Origin: a virus
DNA: 64,000 nt
IMG/VR virus record: IMGVR_UViG_3300032268_001605
Coordinates: 62,001-126,000 of that record
Strand: one strand, 5' to 3'
The translations under genes were made by a program, and so were the position numbers. Position 1 is the first letter of the stretch; every line of letters starts with the position of its first letter. Positions 59,569-64,000 of this stretch are shown here, piece by piece. The notes below the pieces were generated by a model. That model worked only from the letters and a program-made list of their open reading frames with translations. It had not been told where the DNA came from and did not search any database.

Positions 59569-61092
59569 ATGAGAATATTAAAATTTCACGAAGCAAACCT
59601 AAACTTAGGTGAGTTAGAAAAATCAAGCGAAGAAGGTGGCTTGAGAGGTGATGTGCTTGTTAGAAAGTTAAAGCAACAAGTAGAAGATTCAGAAAATGTC
59701 GATGGACATCTCAATTTTTTACCAAAAGATAGTAAACCAAAAAAATCAGCCATAAATAATCCAGAAGACATAATTAATGGTATTACTGATGGTAGTAAAA
59801 AGAGTTATGACATTGAGAAAGCTAAAGATTTTTTATTCAGAGGTAATAGATACAAAGAAATCTTTAACACAGATGATAAAGTCTATAAACTCAATGATAT
59901 AGAAAAAACGGCTGAGTTTGGCTCAAGTGGTGGTAGTTCGCTGGGAAGTAAAGAAACAAGAATTGTAGAATCAATACAATGTTTGTATTGTGCACTGAGA
60001 CAAGATTTAAGAAGAAACATCACAGATAAAGATTATGATTTACTCTTTGATATTCTTGGATATATAAGAGAAGAACTTTTAGATATAATCAAGACAGAAG
60101 TATATTTGAGTCCTGAAATTCTTGAAAATTATAGAAAAAATTGGAGCACTACCTTTGTGACAACTGCAAATGCACTATACGAATATAGAGAAATTTATAC
60201 TTCTAAGGGTGGGAAAAAATCTATTTTAGATGATAGAAAGAGGTATGTATTTCACCAAGTAGGTTTCACTGGTGGGATTATGTCTACAATTAAAAAAAAA
60301 TTTGTAGAATTGGCAAGGGGTATGCAACCAGCTAAATGGAATCCAAGTGATATGTGGATTGTCAATTCTATAAAAATCCAAGAATTACTTAGTGATATAG
60401 AGGGTTGTCAAACAATTGAAGAATTGAATAAATTAGTTGACGAAAATTTTATGCGTAGAGACATAGTGAGTGTATCACTTAAAAAAGTAAGAAACCTTGA
60501 GTCTGCGAATCTACTAATAAATAAGGTTACAGAAAGACCGAGATATTCTTTCTTGAAAGTTAGAACTTCATTCAAAGCAACTAATTCGTTGGGTGTTAAT
60601 ATACTAATGAATCAGAAATCAGACTTAGAATCTGAAAATAGAGATATTATGATGGTAGTTAGAACTTTTGGTGGTAAAGAAAAGATACAGGACGTACAGG
60701 GTGAAGTTTTAGGTAAGACTTCCAGACATGGAAAAATTTCTCTTATAGAAATTAATTCTATTTTCAGTAAAGTATCGCAAGAATATAAAATCGAAATACC
60801 CCCAATTCCAAACCATAAATACTTTGAAAGCTTATCAGAGGATGAATTAAATACACAAGTCGAAATTTTGAATGATGCCATTGGGAAATTAGGTGATAAA
60901 AGTAAAGAAATCAAAACCGATAAACTTGGAACCAAGACAAGATTGATTTCAAAATTACAAGCTTTACTAATAGCAAAAAATCTTTATTATTTTGTACAAG
61001 CAAGTGATAGAATGTGCCAATTAATGATGTATTACGCACTGGCAATAGAAAACAGTCAGTTTGTTTGTCCTATGTATGTAAGAGTTCTTTAA
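59569..61092 (+). CDS. large hypothetical protein with MRILKFHEANLNLGE start
   Basis: 507 residues. The N-terminus loosely fits the recurring head-targeting-like motif and is followed by an acidic, Ser/Lys-rich linker. A glycine-rich FGSSGGSSLGSKETRIVESI is followed by CLYCALRQDL. Later, MQPAKWNPSDMWIVNSIK has the W.P.D.W pattern seen in some nuclease-like folds. The C-terminal 130 residues are helical. No confident family; probably a virion-associated protein. Confidence 0.5.
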   Translation: MRILKFHEANLNLGELEKSSEEGGLRGDVLVRKLKQQVEDSENVDGHLNFLPKDSKPKKSAINNPEDIINGITDGSKKSYDIEKAKDFLFRGNRYKEIFNTDDKVYKLNDIEKTAEFGSSGGSSLGSKETRIVESIQCLYCALRQDLRRNITDKDYDLLFDILGYIREELLDIIKTEVYLSPEILENYRKNWSTTFVTTANALYEYREIYTSKGGKKSILDDRKRYVFHQVGFTGGIMSTIKKKFVELARGMQPAKWNPSDMWIVNSIKIQELLSDIEGCQTIEELNKLVDENFMRRDIVSVSLKKVRNLESANLLINKVTERPRYSFLKVRTSFKATNSLGVNILMNQKSDLESENRDIMMVVRTFGGKEKIQDVQGEVLGKTSRHGKISLIEINSIFSKVSQEYKIEIPPIPNHKYFESLSEDELNTQVEILNDAIGKLGDKSKEIKTDKLGTKTRLISKLQALLIAKNLYYFVQASDRMCQLMMYYALAIENSQFVCPMYVRVL

Positions 61093-61140
61093 AGAACATT
61101 CCAGACTTTTTTTTGTATAAATAAAAAATAATAAAAGTCT

Positions 61141-62133
61141 ATGTTATGCGATTTAATAATAGATGGAAATTTTGTCTTGAATAGACTTGTTTTCACCTTA
61201 CATAAGAATAATTTACTGTTTGGAGCTTTACATACTAGTTTAGAAAATGCAATTACCACATATAAGAGATGGTATCCATTTGCAAATGTTTATTTAGTTT
61301 CTGATTCAAAAGAAAAATCTTGGAGAAAAAAACTTAACCCGAACTATAAAGCCCATAGAAAAAAAGATACTGATATCGATTGGGATTTTGTTTTCACTTG
61401 TTACAATGAGTTTAAAGATTCTATCAGAGGAAAAGGTATAAAGATATTAGAGGCACCGCATGTAGAAGGTGATGATTGGATTTCTTTCCTTGTTGAAAGG
61501 GGAAACTCTGAGGATCGTTCCACCATCATAGTAAGTAATGACTATGATATTAAACAACTCTTAAATTTTTCATTAGACCCTCTATTCATAAACATTATGT
61601 CTAATGAATTCTATAACAAACAAAAGTTGTTTCTACCAAAAAACTACCAACTATTCTTAAACAGTTTTTCCAAAATTGATAATAACGATATATTCAATCT
61701 GAATGATAATCAAGACTTCTACAATTTAGTAACTTCATTCATAGAAAAATACGAAATTCAAGAAGTCAATCCAGTAGAATCACTTATAATTAAAATTGTA
61801 GCCGGCGATACATCTGATAATATTTCTTCTGCTTTTTCAATAATTAAAAATGGTAAGAAGAGGGGAATCGCTGAAAAAGGAGCAAAGAATCTTTTTGATG
61901 AGTATATAATTAATTTTGGTGAGCCTGAACTAAATGATCCAGATTTGTTGGAGAATATTGCAGACTTAATTTGTGAAAAGAAAAAGGTTTCAAAGTCAAA
62001 TATCCTAAACATACAAAAGAATTTAGACAAAAACTTGAAATTAATTTATCTGAAGATGGATAATCTACCAGAAGAAATATTTACTAAAATGGATACACTT
62101 TATCAAGAATCTAAAAATTTTATTAAAGTATGA
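61141..62133 (+). CDS. rnh: RNase H / 5'-3' exonuclease, T4 Rnh-like FEN family
   Basis: 330 residues. The FEN/PIN-type acidic sites are visible: LIIDGNF near the N-terminus, YKAHRKKD, HVEGDDWIS, IVSNDYDIKQLL and VAGDTSDNI. This order matches T4 RNase H, which removes RNA primers on the lagging strand. It overlaps the next gene by 4 bases (ATGA), which suggests a replication operon. Confidence 0.85.
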   Translation: MLCDLIIDGNFVLNRLVFTLHKNNLLFGALHTSLENAITTYKRWYPFANVYLVSDSKEKSWRKKLNPNYKAHRKKDTDIDWDFVFTCYNEFKDSIRGKGIKILEAPHVEGDDWISFLVERGNSEDRSTIIVSNDYDIKQLLNFSLDPLFINIMSNEFYNKQKLFLPKNYQLFLNSFSKIDNNDIFNLNDNQDFYNLVTSFIEKYEIQEVNPVESLIIKIVAGDTSDNISSAFSIIKNGKKRGIAEKGAKNLFDEYIINFGEPELNDPDLLENIADLICEKKKVSKSNILNIQKNLDKNLKLIYLKMDNLPEEIFTKMDTLYQESKNFIKV

Positions 62134-62531
62134 AAAACCTATTAGAAGTTTCTAATATAATGTTTAAAGATAAGCCAAATTGGGGAAAAGTGACCGATGA
62201 GGAAAAATCGGTTTACTTTTTTATATTCAATAGGTACTTCTCCAAAAAATATCCAAATTTCTCACAATTACTAAATTCAAAAGAAATTGATAAATCACTC
62301 GGAATGGATATATGGTTCAATTTCATGAAAGATAAACCTTATCCACAATGGTTCTGGTCTAAATCTGAAAAGAAAACTGATAAAGGTGAAATTTCTGAAA
62401 AACATATCAATAAAATTTTAGAAACATATGATTTGAAAAGAGATGAATTTGATTTTATACTTAAATATTATCCTGAAGAAATTAGGGAGGAAATTCAATA
62501 TATTGAAGCCAATGAAAAATCCAAAAAATGA
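62130..62531 (+). CDS. possible clamp-loader small subunit (gp62-like)
   Basis: 133 residues. VYFFIFNRYFSKKYPNFSQL then WFNFMKDKPYPQWFWSKSE and a helical C-terminus resemble short gp62-like clamp-loader subunits of large T4-like phages, as I remember them. The position directly after rnh, with an ATGA overlap, supports a replication role. The match is weak, and a clamp-loader large subunit (gp44) is not seen here. Confidence 0.35.
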   Translation: MKNLLEVSNIMFKDKPNWGKVTDEEKSVYFFIFNRYFSKKYPNFSQLLNSKEIDKSLGMDIWFNFMKDKPYPQWFWSKSEKKTDKGEISEKHINKILETYDLKRDEFDFILKYYPEEIREEIQYIEANEKSKK

Positions 62532-62871
62532 ATTTGAGATTATACGAATGTCAGAATCTACCTTGGGTACTTCTAGGTGGTGGACTACACTCTTAGTTCA
62601 AGAGAAATCTACTGGCAATCTTTATATAATTGAAGCTTTAGACGAAGAACACAAATTATTATTTTTTGCATATAAAGAGAATGAAAATGGCGTAACATCA
62701 AGTGGCATTTCATTTCGTGGAAATAACTTTATCAGACTTAAAATTAAATATCTAAAGCCTGCGACAGAGGAAGAAGTTAAAAATCTAATTAGATATTTTC
62801 TTGATAAGGAAAAGATAATGGCAAAAATTAAAGAAAACAATAGACAAGCAAAATTAAATATTTTATTATGA
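62512..62871 (+). CDS. small hypothetical protein
   Basis: 119 residues from the ATG at 62512 (MKNPKNEFEIIRMSESTLG); earlier starts would lie deep in the previous gene. A beta-rich region with SRWWTTLLVQEKSTGNLYII and a helical C-terminus. It overlaps both neighbours by a few bases, so it is translationally coupled to the replication genes and to NusG. Not recognised. Confidence 0.55.
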   Translation: MKNPKNEFEIIRMSESTLGTSRWWTTLLVQEKSTGNLYIIEALDEEHKLLFFAYKENENGVTSSGISFRGNNFIRLKIKYLKPATEEEVKNLIRYFLDKEKIMAKIKENNRQAKLNILL

Positions 62872-63407
62872 TAGCAGAACTAAGTAAAACAAAATGGTAC
62901 ACAATCAAAGTACAAAACAACAGAGAAAAATCAGTATCTGAGAGAATCAAAACTGATATGATGAGATATTACAATATGGAACTCAACTTCCTTATACCAA
63001 CAAAAGCGGTAGCCTCTGTTAAAAACGGCAAAAAAGTTGTCAAAGAACAAATACTCTATCCCGGTTATGTTTTTGTACAAACAGATTCTATTGATAAAGT
63101 AGAACACTTAGTAAAAGGTACGAATGGGGCAACTAATGTCTTAAAAGATGCTAGAGGTTTAGCACAACCACTAAAACAATCAGAGATTGATAAAATGATT
63201 GTTGAGAAAGAAAAAACTAAAGAAGTAGTTGAATCAACTTTAATTAAAGGTGAAAGAGTTGAGGTAATCACAGGACCATTTCAAAATTTCAAAGGTACAA
63301 TTGATAGAATAGAAGAAAATGGTAAGGTTCGTGTAGAAGTCCTAATTTTCGGAAGACCTACTACAGTTGACTTAACCCTAAATGAAATTATAAAAATAGT
63401 TGACTAA
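62868..63407 (+). CDS. nusG: NusG-like transcription elongation factor
   Basis: 179 residues, the full length of bacterial NusG. The NGN domain has KWYTIKVQNNREKSVSERI and LYPGYVFVQ. The KOW domain has KGERVEVITGPFQNFKGTID and VRVEVLIFGRPTTVDL. NusG binds RNA polymerase and controls pausing and termination. A phage copy could act as an anti-terminator on phage operons. It overlaps the previous stop by 4 bases (ATGA). Confidence 0.9.
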   Translation: MIAELSKTKWYTIKVQNNREKSVSERIKTDMMRYYNMELNFLIPTKAVASVKNGKKVVKEQILYPGYVFVQTDSIDKVEHLVKGTNGATNVLKDARGLAQPLKQSEIDKMIVEKEKTKEVVESTLIKGERVEVITGPFQNFKGTIDRIEENGKVRVEVLIFGRPTTVDLTLNEIIKIVD

Positions 63408-63408
63408 A

Positions 63409-63840
63409 ATGGATAAACAAAAGATTATAGAAAAGTGGGAGAGGGTTCTTGGTAAAATTGGATTAACTGGTTCTCAATTAGAGAATATATCTCAGTTAGC
63501 TGAAAATCAATCGAATCAAATATTAGAAGAAACCAAAACTGAAGAGTTTACTACTTTATTACCAATGGCTATGAAACTCGCCGCTAAACCCATATCCAAC
63601 GATTTATTTTTCGCATCGGATGAAGAAATTAAATCTGTGAAGGATAGAGTGGTACAAGAAAATCGTGATGGTAAATTAGGTTCTATTTTAGAGGATGAAG
63701 TTTTTGTTGAGAAAAGATTAGAAGAGGATGAAGAATATAAAAAATTGAAGTCTAAAGGTGTATCACCATTAGGGGCACCCACGGCTCAACTATTCTACAT
63801 TGATTATAAATATGTAGATTCAGAAAAAAAAAGTGAATAG
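63409..63840 (+). CDS. hypothetical protein following NusG
   Basis: 143 residues from the ATG at 63409 (MDKQKIIEKWERVLGKIGL), one base after the NusG stop. It is helical with an acidic stretch (EKRLEEDEEYKKLKSKG) and a C-terminal GAPTAQLFYIDYKYVDSE. It may be a structural or head-assembly protein, but there is no family match. A strong terminator follows. Confidence 0.55.
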   Translation: MDKQKIIEKWERVLGKIGLTGSQLENISQLAENQSNQILEETKTEEFTTLLPMAMKLAAKPISNDLFFASDEEIKSVKDRVVQENRDGKLGSILEDEVFVEKRLEEDEEYKKLKSKGVSPLGAPTAQLFYIDYKYVDSEKKSE

Positions 63841-63861
63841 TTTAAAACTATTCACTTTTTT
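63823..63861. terminator. bidirectional terminator
   Basis: AAAAAGTGAATAG / CTATTCACTTTTT forms a perfect stem between the rightward operon and the leftward partial gene at the window end. Confidence 0.85.
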
Positions 63862-63878
63862 ATATTAATTATTTTTTA

Positions 63879-64000
63879 TTAAAAATCCTTTCTATATTTC
63901 AAAACTGCCATTTCTTTGGCTTTTGCCTCCACTTCCGTATCAAATTCTAAACCGAAAGTCTCAATCTTTTCATAGATATAATCAGCATGAGCAATAGCAA
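63879..64000 (-). CDS. hypothetical protein, 5' end outside the window
   Basis: On the minus strand a frame enters from the right edge and ends in a stop at 63879. It gives HADYIYEKIETFGLEFDTEV and ends in AVLKYRKDF. The remainder is outside the window. Not recognised. Confidence 0.55.
   Translation of the reverse strand, partial: AIAHADYIYEKIETFGLEFDTEVEAKAKEMAVLKYRKDF

Noticed and set aside
1-64000. CRISPR arrays and tRNA genes
   Set aside because: No regularly spaced short direct repeats and no cloverleaf-like sequence with a CCA-type end were seen; intergenic gaps are short.

Overview
The window looks like part of the genome of a large tailed phage (a T4-like, probably jumbo, myovirus) that infects a member of the Bacteroidota. 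The DNA is very AT-rich. Genes are packed tightly on both strands, often with ATGA stop/start overlaps, and start codons sit in A-rich leaders without clear Shine-Dalgarno sequences, as in Bacteroidota. T4-type replication and transcription functions are present: both topoisomerase II subunits, a gp61-type primase, a FEN/RNase H exonuclease, a UvsW helicase and a possible gp62-like clamp-loader subunit. There is also a gp6-type baseplate wedge and a hub/spike cluster. A histone H1-like protein and a complete NusG fit a Bacteroidota host. The host assignment is inference.

Layout. 0-7 kb: a PD-(D/E)XK nuclease, a LAGLIDADG homing endonuclease, two proteins of unknown role, and a nucleotide-metabolism operon (MazG-like pyrophosphohydrolase, unknown, PRPP synthetase). 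6.3-13.4 kb: a mobile-DNA-rich stretch with three large putative homing endonucleases, a glycosyltransferase, a complete NadR-like P-loop kinase flanked by the N- and C-terminal remnants of a second copy, and a GC-richer inverted-repeat patch. 13.4-16 kb: gp6-like baseplate wedge and guanylate kinase. 16-22.5 kb: a J-domain protein and a run of proteins that share a short N-terminal motif of the form MKxLxxFExF. 22.5-30.5 kb: an AAA ATPase interrupted by an IS605/TnpB remnant, a membrane protein, an H1-like protein, an amidoligase and a broken HNH endonuclease. 30.6-32.1 kb: a DHH phosphoesterase. 32.6-44 kb: the tail/baseplate cluster, including a hub with two lysin domains, a protein with 46-residue tandem repeats and a spike with a C-terminal cell-wall domain. 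44-46.2 kb: a UvsW helicase gene split by an inserted sequence. 46.3-53.7 kb: ClpP, an acidic repeat protein, a HAD-like protein, primase, an HNH endonuclease and membrane/coiled-coil proteins. 53.7-64 kb: a coiled-coil protein, a rhomboid protease, divergent topoisomerase II subunits, RNase H, NusG and small proteins.

How it fits together. The most interesting theme is a set of otherwise unrelated proteins (zincin-like, DHH phosphoesterase, HAD-like and several unknowns) that begin with the same short aromatic/basic signature. It resembles the T4 capsid-targeting sequence of internal head proteins. I infer that the phage packages a cargo of enzymes in its head and delivers them with its DNA. 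A recurring TTTTAATATATA-type element upstream of many genes is a candidate phage promoter. At least seven homing-endonuclease-like genes or fragments and one IS605 remnant show heavy invasion by selfish elements, and several have broken or duplicated neighbouring genes.
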